Source: Deltaproteobacteria bacterium
GTDB lineage: Bacteria; Desulfobacterota; Desulfuromonadia; Desulfuromonadales; Geopsychrobacteraceae
Direction: 5' to 3'
NCBI GenBank assembly: GCA_024276935.1
Contig: JAJRWH010000034.1
Span: forward strand, 1-37,048
DNA: 37,048 nt
The notes under the pieces are model-generated. The model was given only the letters and a program-made list of their open reading frames with translations. It ran no database searches and was not told the DNA's origin. The position numbers were made by a program, and so were the translations under genes. Positions 16,166 through 24,779 of this stretch are shown in pieces (the first letter of the stretch is position 1; every line of letters begins with the position of its first letter).

Positions 16166-17290
16166 ATGATTGTTGGAATTCTAAAAGAAATTAAGGCAGA
16201 AGAAAATCGTGTCTGTATGACGCCGGCCGGGGTTGAGGTGATGAAAAACCACGGCCATCAGGTGCTGGTCGAAACGGCTGCCGGTCATGGAAGTGGCTTC
16301 AGTGATGAGGACTATCTTGCTGCCGGGGCTGACATTGTTGCAAGTAACACAGATATTTTTGCCAAAGCTGAGATGTTGATGCATGTCAAGGAGCCACAAC
16401 CTTGCGAGTATGACCTGATTCGGCCCGGGCAGATTTTCTTCACATACTTCCACTTCGCGGCCTCTGAGTCGTTGACCAGAGCGATGCTTGAGCGCCAGGT
16501 GACATGTATCGCCTATGAAACAATTGAAAACCCGGATGGCAGCTTGCCACTGTTGACCCCGATGAGTGAAGTTGCCGGTCGAATGGCAGCGCAACAGGGG
16601 GCCAAATATGTCGAGCGGACCCAGGGAGGACGCGGTATTCTGCTGGGTGGAGTCCCGGGAGTACCGCCTGCAACGGTCCTTGTTCTGGGGGGAGGTGTGG
16701 TCGGAACTCACGCGGCCCAGATGGCTTGCGGGCTTGGGGCCAAGGTCTATCTGCTCGACATGAATCTGGATCGCCTGCGGCATCTGGCAGAGGTGATGCC
16801 GAAAAACTGTTTTCCGATGATGTCTTCCCCGGCGACCGTTCGTGAATTGGTCCAGGAAGCTGATGTGGTCATTGGTGCCGTATTGCTCCATGGGGCCAAG
16901 GCCCCCAAACTGGTGACCCGTGAGATGCTTAAAAGTATGAAACCGGGAGCCGTTCTGGTTGATGTCGCGATTGATCAGGGTGGCTGTTTCGAAACCTCAA
17001 AACCGACAACTCACGCAAATCCCATCTATGAAGTCGATGACATTGTTCACTACTGTGTGGCCAATATGCCGGGTGCGGTACCCCTTACTTCAACCTTTGC
17101 TCTGACCAATGCTACCCTGCCTTATGCGGTGGCGATTTCTGACCAGGGATGGCAGCAGGCAGCACGTGAAAACCGGGGGATAGAGGCTGGAGTTAACATT
17201 GTCAATGGCCAGATTACTTATCCAGGCGTGGCAGAAGCCTTTGGGATGCCCTATGTTCCGGTTGATGAAGTGTTAAAACCGACTCCTTGA
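16166..17290 (+). CDS. ald: Alanine dehydrogenase
   Basis: A 374-residue NAD-dependent enzyme that interconverts L-alanine with pyruvate and ammonia. The N-terminus IVGILKEIKAEENRVCMTP carries the substrate-binding Arg15. The catalytic Lys is in MHVKEPQP and the His in FTYFHFAAS. The NAD-binding loop is LGGGVVGTHAAQMACGLGA, and the C-terminal stretch VDVAIDQGGCFETS with CVANMPGAVP is typical. The length matches the family (about 371-374). AAGGAGAGG lies eight bases before the ATG. It is transcribed away from the Lrp-type regulator and followed by a strong terminator, so it is its own unit. Confidence 0.96.
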   Translation: MIVGILKEIKAEENRVCMTPAGVEVMKNHGHQVLVETAAGHGSGFSDEDYLAAGADIVASNTDIFAKAEMLMHVKEPQPCEYDLIRPGQIFFTYFHFAASESLTRAMLERQVTCIAYETIENPDGSLPLLTPMSEVAGRMAAQQGAKYVERTQGGRGILLGGVPGVPPATVLVLGGGVVGTHAAQMACGLGAKVYLLDMNLDRLRHLAEVMPKNCFPMMSSPATVRELVQEADVVIGAVLLHGAKAPKLVTREMLKSMKPGAVLVDVAIDQGGCFETSKPTTHANPIYEVDDIVHYCVANMPGAVPLTSTFALTNATLPYAVAISDQGWQQAARENRGIEAGVNIVNGQITYPGVAEAFGMPYVPVDEVLKPTP

Positions 17291-17298
17291 GTATACTG

Positions 17299-17337
17299 CT
17301 GGCGGTATCCGAGAGAGACTGGATGCCGCCAGTTTTT
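17299..17337 (+). terminator. Rho-independent terminator after ald
   Basis: A 12-bp stem CTGGCGGTATCC/GGATGCCGCCAG with one G-U pair and a 10-base loop is followed directly by TTTTT. Confidence 0.92.
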
Positions 17338-17434
17338 CGTCCTGCCTTTTCAGCTCTTCCTCCAGATCCCAAAAATCAATATCAGAACAGTCCGGAAAAA
17401 TTCGTTTAAATTTAAAAAAGAACATTATAATTAA

Positions 17435-17462
17435 TTGACATTCAATGAAACTAGGCTAACAT
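17435..17462 (+). promoter_or_regulatory. Sigma-70 promoter of the chemoreceptor gene
   Basis: A perfect TTGACA at 17435-17440 is followed after 16 bases by TAACAT, in AT-rich DNA 67 bases before the start codon. It is unlike a sigma-28 flagellar promoter, so this receptor may be made independently of the flagellar cascade. Confidence 0.55.
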
Positions 17463-17528
17463 ACCTCTGTTCCCCATAGAAAGACCGGACTTTGCTGGAT
17501 ACGCCCGTGTCACGGGAGGAGGAAAAAG

Positions 17529-19733
17529 ATGAAGATTTTTGCCAAACTTATTGGTGGCTTTGCCGTTGTGGCCGCCGTCTGTGCCCTGGTTGGTGGCCTT
17601 GGCTGGTATGGGATTTACCATACCCGCGAGGGGCTGAGTGACATTGCTGATACTCGGATGCCTGCCGTTGAAGGACTGGGGCTGATGATGGCGGGCCTTA
17701 ACGGGCTCAAATCGGCAGAGCGAACCATGATGATTTCAAGTCTGACTTCCGCTGACAGGCGTCATGAAGTCAAGAACCTCAGTAAAAGAATGAAGATTCT
17801 GGATGATGGCTTTGCCGAGTATGACCGGTTGGCAAAGGATACAAAAGAGAAACAGTTGTGGGGTGAGGTCAGGCAGGCACTTGATCTGTGGAAGAGTGAG
17901 CATCATAAGCTGGTCGAGCATGTGAAAAAGATCGGTCTGGATGATATCGGTTCTCTTGAGGCGGTGCTGGTTGGGCGTAAGCTTGATCATGTCCGTTGGG
18001 TGAGTGAACTTGAGAAGTCGGTTGTCCGCAGTGAAAAATTTACTGGTCAACTTGATCCCAAGCTTTGTGGCCTTGGCAAGTGGTTAGCCAAGTATACGAC
18101 CGATGATAAGCAATTTGTCGCCCTGCTCAAAAGTTTTTCCGGCCCGCATCAACGCCTGCATCAGCTGGGAGAAACCATCAACAGTAAAATTGCAGAAGGA
18201 GATTATGCTGCTGCCGGAGTGCTGGTCACTTCCAAAGTCAAGCCGACCTTGGTTGAAATTGAAGGATTGTTCGATAAGGCGCTGACTTATGTCAAAGCTG
18301 ATCTGGACGACCTTGCCGCTGCCAAGACGATTGGATTTGGCAGTGAAAGACATGCGTTCAGCGCAGCGATGAAGGCTTTGAATAAACTGGTTGAGTATAA
18401 CGTTGAATTGACCTCCCAGGTGACCCACGAGACTGAAGCCAGTGCCAGCCGCAGCCAGACCCTGTCGTTTGTCGCAGTTCTGTTCGGGGTTATCGCCGCT
18501 CTGGTGATTGGCTATTTGATGGCGCGCAGTTTTTCCGTGCCAATGCGCCGAACTGTCAGCGTCCTTAAAGAGTTTGAAATGGGGCACCTGAATACCCGGC
18601 TGAATTTAAAGCGCAAAGATGAAATTGGCGAGATGGCCGACACCCTTGATGCCTTTGCCGATAATCTGCAAAAAGAAACGGTGGCAATTCTTAAAGGATT
18701 GGCTGCCGGAGATGTCAGTTATACGATAGAACCGCGTGATGCCCATGATGAGATCCGCAGTTCATTGAAAACCCTGGGTGAGGATTTGAATCAGGCACTG
18801 ACCCTGATTCAAAACTCAGGTGAACAGATTAATTCAGGGGCATCACAGGTTTCAGAAGGGGCTCAGCTGCTTTCAGAAGGGGCCACCCAATCTGCGGCGT
18901 CTCTCGAAGAAATTACCAGTTCAATGGGAGAGCTTTCGAGCCGGACTCGTGACAATGCCGACAATGCCCAGCAGGCCAATCAGCTATCGACTGAAGCAAT
19001 GGAAGCAGCCCAAAAAGGAAGTGCACAGATGCAGCAGATGGTCGCGGCCATGGATGATATCCGTGAGTCAGGACAATCGATCAGCAAGATCATCAAGGTC
19101 ATCGACGAAATTGCATTTCAGACCAATCTGTTGGCACTCAATGCAGCGGTAGAAGCAGCCAGAGCCGGACAACACGGGAAGGGTTTTGCCGTAGTAGCAG
19201 AAGAGGTTCGTAATCTGGCCGCACGCAGCGCAAAAGCTGCCCAGGAAACGGCTGAGTTGATCGAGGGTTCGGTGCAGAAGACCGATAACGGGGCCAGCAT
19301 TGCCCGGGAAACTGCGGAAGCACTTGAAGAAATTGTGGCGGGAATCACCAAAACCAGTGATCTGGTTGAAGAAATCTCAGCGGCCAGTAATGAGCAGGCT
19401 CAAGGAATCGGTCAGATCAATCAGGGTCTTGAGCAGATTGATCAGGTGACGCAGGCCAATACTGCCAGTGCAGAAGAAAGTGCAGCAGCTGCTGAACAGT
19501 TGTCAAGTCAGGCTATGGAATTGCGCCGGTTGTTGCAACAGTTCAAGTTACGCAACGCAACCACGACAATTGCCAGGGCTCCTGCGACCGCACCGGACAA
19601 GATCGCCTGGAGTGCCCCGGAAGCAGGAGCAGGCTGGCAGGCGAGTGAAGAGCAGCTTGCGGCGCAATCAGCGCAGGCTGATGACTCATCGCCACAAATT
19701 GCCCTCGATGATAGCGAGTTCGGCAAATATTGA
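17529..19733 (+). CDS. Methyl-accepting chemotaxis protein with tandem HAMP domains
   Basis: A 734-residue transmembrane chemoreceptor. TM1 is at about 7-30, the periplasmic helical sensor at about 31-310, TM2 at about 312-335, a first HAMP at about 335-385 ([22 protein letters not shown]), a second HAMP-like unit at about 388-432 ([18 protein letters not shown]), and the cytoplasmic coiled-coil signalling domain to about 690. The hairpin tip [20 protein letters not shown] is conserved, so coupling to CheA/CheW is expected. The C-terminal tail is low-complexity, Ala/Gln-rich and lacks a CheR-tethering pentapeptide. The sensor region is mostly helical and gives no ligand clue. GGAGGAGG stands just before the ATG. 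No che gene is nearby. Confidence 0.93.
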   Translation: MKIFAKLIGGFAVVAAVCALVGGLGWYGIYHTREGLSDIADTRMPAVEGLGLMMAGLNGLKSAERTMMISSLTSADRRHEVKNLSKRMKILDDGFAEYDRLAKDTKEKQLWGEVRQALDLWKSEHHKLVEHVKKIGLDDIGSLEAVLVGRKLDHVRWVSELEKSVVRSEKFTGQLDPKLCGLGKWLAKYTTDDKQFVALLKSFSGPHQRLHQLGETINSKIAEGDYAAAGVLVTSKVKPTLVEIEGLFDKALTYVKADLDDLAAAKTIGFGSERHAFSAAMKALNKLVEYNVELTSQVTHETEASASRSQTLSFVAVLFGVIAALVIGYLMARSFSVPMRRTVSVLKEFEMGHLNTRLNLKRKDEIGEMADTLDAFADNLQKETVAILKGLAAGDVSYTIEPRDAHDEIRSSLKTLGEDLNQALTLIQNSGEQINSGASQVSEGAQLLSEGATQSAASLEEITSSMGELSSRTRDNADNAQQANQLSTEAMEAAQKGSAQMQQMVAAMDDIRESGQSISKIIKVIDEIAFQTNLLALNAAVEAARAGQHGKGFAVVAEEVRNLAARSAKAAQETAELIEGSVQKTDNGASIARETAEALEEIVAGITKTSDLVEEISAASNEQAQGIGQINQGLEQIDQVTQANTASAEESAAAAEQLSSQAMELRRLLQQFKLRNATTTIARAPATAPDKIAWSAPEAGAGWQASEEQLAAQSAQADDSSPQIALDDSEFGKY

Positions 19734-19790
19734 AAATGACACTCTCTTTATAAATTCGTCAGGTTTTATTTCTGACTCTTGAGTTGTTCT

Positions 19791-19832
19791 CTCCGGCAGA
19801 CTAGACTGGGGTTTTGTCTGCCGGAGTTTTTT
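19791..19832 (+). terminator. Terminator hairpin that contains the sfsA Shine-Dalgarno sequence
   Basis: CTCCGGCAGAC (19791-19801) pairs perfectly with GTCTGCCGGAG (19816-19826) across a 14-base loop, followed by six T bases that end right at the sfsA ATG (19833). It is a textbook terminator for the chemoreceptor transcript, yet the 3' arm carries the only Shine-Dalgarno-like GGAG for sfsA. A transcript reading through would have its start site sequestered. Confidence 0.85.
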
Positions 19833-20525
19833 ATGCAACTACCAGCCCCATTATTTGCAGGCAGGCTGCTGCGACGTTACAAGCGATTTTTGGCCGACGT
19901 AGAACTCGACGATGGCCAGGTTGTTACCGCCCATACCCCCAATACCGGGAGCATGCTGCAATGTGCGGTCCCCGGCTATCCCGTTTTGATTTCTGCAACA
20001 GACAATCCCAAACGTAAGCTCAAATATACTCTCGAGTTGATTCAGGTGGGGCAAGACTGGGTTGATACGCATACGCAAAGAGCAAACCATCTGGTTGCAG
20101 AGGCCCTGGATAATGGCTGGATCAAAGAGTTCTGTGGTTATCAGGTGCAACGAGAATATCGTTTCGGTGCCAGTCGGATCGACTTTCATCTGGAGAAGAT
20201 GGCACAACAGGTTTTGCTTGAGGTGAAAAACGTAACTTTATGCGATCACCAGATTGCCCGTTTTCCTGATGCGGTGACGAGCCGGGGCCAAAAACATCTT
20301 CATGAACTTCAGGTGGCTGTGCAACAGGGGTATCGCGGGGTGATCTTCTTTCTGGTTCAGCGTTCTGAAGCGACCGGTTTTCGTCCTGCCGATGAAATAG
20401 ATCCTGTTTATGGAGAGGTTTTACGCAAGGTGGTTGCTGCCGGAGTTGAGCCACTGGCGTATAAAACCGCAACATCCCCGCAAGAGAATCGGATTGCTGA
20501 AGCAATACCGGTCCTGCTTGACTAA
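19833..20525 (+). CDS. sfsA: SfsA family DNA/RNA nuclease-like protein
   Basis: A 230-residue protein of the SfsA family, first known as a sugar fermentation stimulation protein and now viewed as a nucleic-acid-binding, PD-(D/E)XK-like fold. HTPNTGSM near residue 36, the YTLELIQVG strand, the core motif EYRFGASRIDFHL and LLEVKNVTL (the E-x-K-type motif), then FPDAVTSRGQKHLHEL and VIFFLVQR, are all conserved. The start at 19833 matches the usual N-terminus and length (E. coli 234). A longer frame begins 54 bases upstream, inside the terminator hairpin, and is unlikely. It is co-transcribed with tmcAL nine bases downstream. Biological role unsettled. Confidence 0.93.
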   Translation: MQLPAPLFAGRLLRRYKRFLADVELDDGQVVTAHTPNTGSMLQCAVPGYPVLISATDNPKRKLKYTLELIQVGQDWVDTHTQRANHLVAEALDNGWIKEFCGYQVQREYRFGASRIDFHLEKMAQQVLLEVKNVTLCDHQIARFPDAVTSRGQKHLHELQVAVQQGYRGVIFFLVQRSEATGFRPADEIDPVYGEVLRKVVAAGVEPLAYKTATSPQENRIAEAIPVLLD

Positions 20526-20534
20526 GGCTTGCTT

Positions 20535-21794
20535 ATGCGCGCAGTGGGGTTGGTTACTGAGTACAATCCGTTTCATAATGGCCATCTGTATCACCTTCAG
20601 CAAAGCCGTCGGCTTGCTGATGCCGAGGTTACCGTGGCGGTAATGAGTGGTCATTTTTTGCAACGTGGTGAAGCCGCTCTTTGTGATAAATGGCGGCGTA
20701 CCGAAATGGCACTGGCCGCCGGGGTCGATCTGGTTATTGAGCTTCCCTACATCTTTGCCTGTAACAGTGCTCCGTATTTCGCACGTGGGGCGATTCTTTG
20801 CCTTGACGCTCTGGGAGGGATCGACAGCCTTTGTTTTGGGAGTGAGCTGGGGGATCTTGCCCCTTTGCAGCGCTATGCTGACCTGCTGAATCAACACAAC
20901 GCGACCATCCTGGCGCAGACACAACAACTTTTGCGGCGTGGGGTTGTTTATCCCGTGGCGCGTGCAGAAATCATGCGGGGTTTAAGCCCCGATGTTGACC
21001 TTACCGAGACCCTGTCAGCCCCGAACAATATTCTTGGGATCGAATATCTGCGAGCATTGGCACAAACCGGTTCAGCAATCAGGGCATTGACAATTCAGCG
21101 TCAGGGACCTGGTTATCACGATCTGGAAGGGCAGGGGGCTATTTCCAGTGCTACCGGGATTCGTCGAAAACTGAAGCAGCATGAAAATGTTGCGCTGTAT
21201 CTGCCGGCAGCAGTTGGAGATCTCCTTCAGACTGTCCTTGATGAAGCGGTGATTCCTGATGATGACCATCATCTGCGGCTTTTGCTGGCAAGAATTCTGC
21301 GCGGTGCGGATACGTTGATCCGGCTTTATCAGGTTGAATCGGGGCAGGAAAATCGGTTGTTTGATGCTGCGGGGAAAGCAACGACCCTGGGTGAACTGAT
21401 TGAAAATATCAAGGCTCGCCAATTGACCAGAACCCGGGTTCAGCGCATGCTCTGTCATGTCCTGAATGATGTCGATGCGGAGGTGGCCAGTCAGCAACTG
21501 GATCGGGGGCCTTCATATCTGCATCTGTTGGGCAGTTCAGAAAAGGGAGAGAAGTTTCTGGCGGCAACCCGTAAAGAACGCCGTTTACCTCTGGTTGGCA
21601 ATTATTCGCGGATCCACAATCAATTGCAGAGATTCTACGGTCAGGGAAGTAACGAATTGCTTCTGGCTCAACACCAGCTGCAAATGGAACTGCGCAGCAG
21701 TGACAATTACGCTCTGTTGCAAAAAGGGTTCTCTGCCCGGAGACAGCGGGATTATTTTGAACCGGTAAGAAGGGTGGGTCTCAGGGAAGATTGA
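20535..21794 (+). CDS. tmcAL: tRNA(Met) cytidine acetate ligase
   Basis: A 419-residue nucleotidyltransferase-like enzyme of the TmcAL (YlbM) family. Using ATP and acetate it makes N4-acetylcytidine at the wobble position of elongator tRNA-Met. The N-terminal adenylation motif VGLVTEYNPFHNGHLYHL carries the HxGH signature, followed by VMSGHFLQRGEAALCDKWRR, ELPYIFACNSAPYFA and LCFGSE. Later come GPGYHD and SATGIRR, with a helical C-terminal half. The length is close to the B. subtilis protein (415). The ATG at 20535 begins at the conserved residues; an in-frame TTG six bases before is an alternative. It lies nine bases after sfsA, in the same operon. Confidence 0.93.
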   Translation: MRAVGLVTEYNPFHNGHLYHLQQSRRLADAEVTVAVMSGHFLQRGEAALCDKWRRTEMALAAGVDLVIELPYIFACNSAPYFARGAILCLDALGGIDSLCFGSELGDLAPLQRYADLLNQHNATILAQTQQLLRRGVVYPVARAEIMRGLSPDVDLTETLSAPNNILGIEYLRALAQTGSAIRALTIQRQGPGYHDLEGQGAISSATGIRRKLKQHENVALYLPAAVGDLLQTVLDEAVIPDDDHHLRLLLARILRGADTLIRLYQVESGQENRLFDAAGKATTLGELIENIKARQLTRTRVQRMLCHVLNDVDAEVASQQLDRGPSYLHLLGSSEKGEKFLAATRKERRLPLVGNYSRIHNQLQRFYGQGSNELLLAQHQLQMELRSSDNYALLQKGFSARRQRDYFEPVRRVGLRED

Positions 21795-21872
21795 CAATAA
21801 GCACCCATATGAGAAACGTCCCGTACCCGGTGGACCAGAATGAGAAGGCAGAATTAACCGGATGGGATGCAA

Positions 21873-23144
21873 TCAGTTGTCATCAAACTCGGGCGGATGT
21901 CGGGGGCTGCTCTTGATCGATTCAGGGTTGTTGATTTCAGTACCGTTTCCGGCTCCCAGCTCCTTAAAGCGCCGTGCACTGACCAGAACCCGCCGGTCGA
22001 GTGAGGACATGGCCCGGTTGTAGCTGTCAACGGCTTTTTCCAGCCCTTTGCCCATCTCCTGAAAGTGATTTTCAAGAACAGCAATTCGCGAATAAAGTTC
22101 TTGTCCCAACTGACTGATTGCCTGTGCATTTTCTGTCAACTGTTCGTGGCGCCAACCGTAGGCAACCGAGCGTAGCAGCGCAATCAGGGTGGTGGGGGTG
22201 GCGAGCAGAACCTTTTGTTCAACACCACTTTCGATCAGGGCCGGGTCCTGCTCCAGAGCGGCAGAGAAAAAGGCTTCTCCCGGCAGAAAGAGGACAACAA
22301 ACTCAGGGGTCGGCTGAAATTGTTCCCAGTAGCTTTTGGTTGACAGTTTTGCCAGGTGGTCCCGAACCTGACGAGCGTGGTTACGCAAATGGTTATGGCG
22401 CAGATCATCGTCGTCAGTTTCCAGAGATTCCAGATAGGCTGACAGGGGAGCTTTGGCATCAACAATAATGTTACGACCATTGGGCAGACGGATGATCATA
22501 TCAGGGCGTTGTCGACCCTTTTCGGTGTCAACCGATTGTTGTTCTTCAAAATCACAGTGTTTCAGCATTCCTGCCATTTCAACGACTCGTCGTAGCTGGA
22601 TCTCTCCCCAACGACCGCGTACTGAAGGAGCGCGCAATGCCTTGACCAGATTACCCGTTTCGCGGTCCAGGTTGCGTTGACTTTCCATCAGGGTTTTAAG
22701 CTGTTCATCCAGTCTGGCATAGGCCCCGCTACGTGCCTGTTCAAGCTGACCAATCCGTGTATCAACCTTAGAGAGAGCCTCTTGCAGGGGTTTGACCAGT
22801 TGGTCTATTGCCTGTTGCCGCAAAGAGAGATCTCCTCTGGCTTCAGATTGAAACTTTTCCAGCCGGGATTGTGCCAGATCCAGAAAATTTCGGTTGTTGG
22901 CATTCAATGCCTCGGCAGAAAGGGCTTTGAATGCCTGCTGCAATTCCTGCTGATTGAGTTTAAGCAGGGCCATCTTCTCTGCTGAAGCACGTTGTTCGGC
23001 TTCAAGCCGAGCCTGGGACTCGATCGCAATTTTTTCGTGCTGACGACAGCGCTGCCGGTTGTAAATCAGGCCGATTACGAATCCGGCCAATCCACTCAAG
23101 AGAGCGGTCATCAGAATTTCAGGTTGAAAAAGAATGTCTATCAT
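21873..23144 (-). CDS. rmuC: RmuC-family DNA recombination protein
   Basis: A 423-residue protein with an N-terminal membrane anchor at about 8-29, a long coiled coil at about 35-165 rich in Gln, Glu and Lys, and the nuclease-like RmuC domain at about 165-375. Typical RmuC segments are VRGRWGEIQLRRVVEMAGM, RPDMIIRLPNGRNIIVDAKAPL, YWEQFQPTPEFVVLFLPGE and LATPTTLIALLRSVAYGWR. The family limits inversions and other rearrangements at short inverted repeats; the biochemical activity is inferred. The Shine-Dalgarno (AGAG) is weak. It converges with tmcAL and diverges from the YkgJ-type gene, so it is monocistronic. Confidence 0.94.
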   Translation of the reverse strand: MIDILFQPEILMTALLSGLAGFVIGLIYNRQRCRQHEKIAIESQARLEAEQRASAEKMALLKLNQQELQQAFKALSAEALNANNRNFLDLAQSRLEKFQSEARGDLSLRQQAIDQLVKPLQEALSKVDTRIGQLEQARSGAYARLDEQLKTLMESQRNLDRETGNLVKALRAPSVRGRWGEIQLRRVVEMAGMLKHCDFEEQQSVDTEKGRQRPDMIIRLPNGRNIIVDAKAPLSAYLESLETDDDDLRHNHLRNHARQVRDHLAKLSTKSYWEQFQPTPEFVVLFLPGEAFFSAALEQDPALIESGVEQKVLLATPTTLIALLRSVAYGWRHEQLTENAQAISQLGQELYSRIAVLENHFQEMGKGLEKAVDSYNRAMSSLDRRVLVSARRFKELGAGNGTEINNPESIKSSPRHPPEFDDN

Positions 23145-23265
23145 ATTGTTTTCTCTAGAAAAAAATTAAAGTCAAGATAGCAGATCCGACCTGCATACGG
23201 CAAGCCGGGGGTTTGCCTGTCGCTGATTATGAGTTACAATTAAGATGTGGGCGAGGAGGAATCTG

Positions 23266-23934
23266 ATGGACCAGAATTTTAATTTTGCACATTTCTCCAA
23301 ACAATGTCGCAAGGCTTATTTTTCTAAGGTTCCGCCAGCGGCAGTCTGTTTGCAGCAGTTGTACAATGATTGTGAAGAGGTGCTTGACCGATATCATCCG
23401 GATCGTTCTGCGCGTCTTGCCTGTCGTGCGGGTTGTGGAGACTGCTGTATTGTCAATGTTTCGCTCTTGCTTCCCGAGGCGTTGGCGATTGTTGATTATT
23501 GCAATGAGCGACCTCAGAAGTATCGGGAACTTGACCAGAAACTGGATTCTTTGTGGATCAGTATTCGTGGTGTCGATGATGAAGAACGGGTTTGTATGCG
23601 GCAACCTTGTGTTTTTCTTGATTGCCAGGGACGTTGTACAATCTATCCGGTACGCCCTCTTCTGTGTCGCGGGGTCACATCGACAGATACTGAAGAGTGT
23701 AAAAAATCGTTCAATGCCTATCTGTATAATGAAAAACGTTCTGTGCAGATGAACCTGTTTCAACATGAACTCTACATGACAGCCTACCTCGGTTTGGGAG
23801 AGGGGTTGGAGGACAGAGGGATGGATGGTCGCGGGTTTGAACTGACCGGTATTGTCCGTTATTTACGACGTCATTCCAGGCAACGGCAGAAGCTTCAGGC
23901 CGGCCTGCGTCTTCGCTGGGAGGAGTTGGCCTAG
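23266..23934 (+). CDS. YkgJ-type cysteine-cluster protein
   Basis: A 222-residue cytoplasmic protein of the YkgJ (CxxCxxCC, zinc- or iron-chelating) family. Cys53, Cys57, Cys60 and Cys61 form the CRAGCGDCC cluster, and a second group follows at Cys110, Cys115, Cys120, Cys124 and Cys134 (PCVFLDCQGRCTIYPVRPLLCRG). A metal site or Fe-S cluster is likely but no function is established. The start at 23266 is fixed by GAGGAGG at 23253-23259; an ATG at 23245 lies upstream of that Shine-Dalgarno and would be out of register with it. Structured DNA, not a classic terminator, follows the stop. Confidence 0.85.
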   Translation: MDQNFNFAHFSKQCRKAYFSKVPPAAVCLQQLYNDCEEVLDRYHPDRSARLACRAGCGDCCIVNVSLLLPEALAIVDYCNERPQKYRELDQKLDSLWISIRGVDDEERVCMRQPCVFLDCQGRCTIYPVRPLLCRGVTSTDTEECKKSFNAYLYNEKRSVQMNLFQHELYMTAYLGLGEGLEDRGMDGRGFELTGIVRYLRRHSRQRQKLQAGLRLRWEELA

Positions 23935-23935
23935 A

Positions 23936-23999
23936 GCTTGTCGGTACATACGGACCAAACAGCCTGGTTTACAGCCAAACCATGGCTAGGCCGACAAGC
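23936..23999. other. Branched inverted repeat between convergent genes
   Basis: GCTTGTCGG (23936-23944) pairs with CCGACAAGC (23991-23999). Inside, AGCCTGGTTT (23961-23970) pairs with AAACCATGGCT (23977-23987) with one bulged A. There is no T-run on either strand. It could form a stacked stem-loop that protects or ends both convergent transcripts. Confidence 0.5.
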
Positions 24000-24003
24000 C
24001 GGA

Positions 24004-24375
24004 TTACCCGTGGTGGCTGACCAGTATCAGGTACTGGATCAGTCCGAAAAGCGAGATTCCCAGCATGACGATCAGCGATGCACGGGTATGATCATCTTTG
24101 CGGCGCTTGCGGCGGCTGTTGATTATCAGGCCACCGATACTGCTGAACAGGCAGAGCAGCAGAAGATAAAAGATATACTGCATCAGTTCCATGTCCCACG
24201 CACGGCGCAGACGCAGGTTGTAGAAGCGGTCAAAGAAGGTCTCAACTTCAGGTTTGGCAAGGGCTGTGATCAGAAGAGCGGCGACCAGGCTGGCACCACT
24301 TATCAGCCCTGACCAGGTTAAAAGTTTGATCCAGAGATCCGGGCCTTTACGACGATCAACGTAGGGACGGGTCAT
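24004..24375 (-). CDS. Small three-helix membrane protein of unknown function
   Basis: I do not recognise this 123-residue protein beyond its shape. It has a basic N-terminus (MTRPYVDRRKGPDLW), TM helices at about 16-40, 65-86 and 100-120, and a strongly basic loop NSRRKRRKDDHTR between helices two and three that should face the cytoplasm. AAGGAG precedes the ATG at 24375; an in-frame ATG at 24429 lacks such support. It is transcribed divergently from clpS across an 83-base gap and faces the YkgJ-type gene. Its closeness to clpS may mean shared control, but nothing in the sequence links it to proteolysis. Confidence 0.75.
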   Translation of the reverse strand: MTRPYVDRRKGPDLWIKLLTWSGLISGASLVAALLITALAKPEVETFFDRFYNLRLRRAWDMELMQYIFYLLLLCLFSSIGGLIINSRRKRRKDDHTRASLIVMLGISLFGLIQYLILVSHHG

Positions 24376-24458
24376 CAAGGTCTCCTTGGAGGCTGTCCGG
24401 TCGTCAGTGGTTGTGTTAGGATAAAACAATCCAGCTAACGAGGGAGTACAGCAAGATC

Positions 24459-24767
24459 ATGAGTCAGGAACAGCAATTACCGTCAACCCGCAGCAGGGCG
24501 AAAAAAAAGGTCGAAACACCGCCGCTGTTTAAGGTTTTGATGCACAATGACGATTATACCACCATGGAGTTTGTCGTCGAGGTCCTCTGTGCAGTTTTTC
24601 ATCAAAGTGATACCGCAGCCGAACGGACCATGCTGGCCATTCACTTTCAAGGGCTTGGCCATTGCGGGACCTATCCTTTTGCCGTTGCCGAAACCAAGGT
24701 TCAGGAGGTGCGGAGCCGGGCCAGAAAAGCCGGATTCCCGCTGCGATGCAGTATCGAAAAGGAATAA
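24459..24767 (+). CDS. clpS: ATP-dependent Clp protease adaptor ClpS
   Basis: A 102-residue adaptor that binds N-terminal Leu, Phe, Tyr and Trp degrons and passes substrates to ClpAP. A flexible charged N-terminal extension (1-22) is followed by the core. HNDDYTTMEFV holds the degron-binding Asn30 and Asp31, and IHFQGLGHCG carries the His that corresponds to the hydrophobic-pocket His of E. coli ClpS. The length matches the family (E. coli 106). GAGGGAG stands upstream of the ATG, though at a rather long distance. clpA begins 12 bases after the stop. Confidence 0.95.
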   Translation: MSQEQQLPSTRSRAKKKVETPPLFKVLMHNDDYTTMEFVVEVLCAVFHQSDTAAERTMLAIHFQGLGHCGTYPFAVAETKVQEVRSRARKAGFPLRCSIEKE

Positions 24768-24779
24768 CAAAGGGGAACT

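Noticed and set aside
16181-16891. A 236-codon open frame on the - strand
   Set aside because: It is antisense to alanine dehydrogenase and its protein has no domain-like pattern.
23227-23766. A 179-codon open frame on the - strand
   Set aside because: It is antisense to the YkgJ-type gene, whose cysteine motifs and Shine-Dalgarno are convincing.
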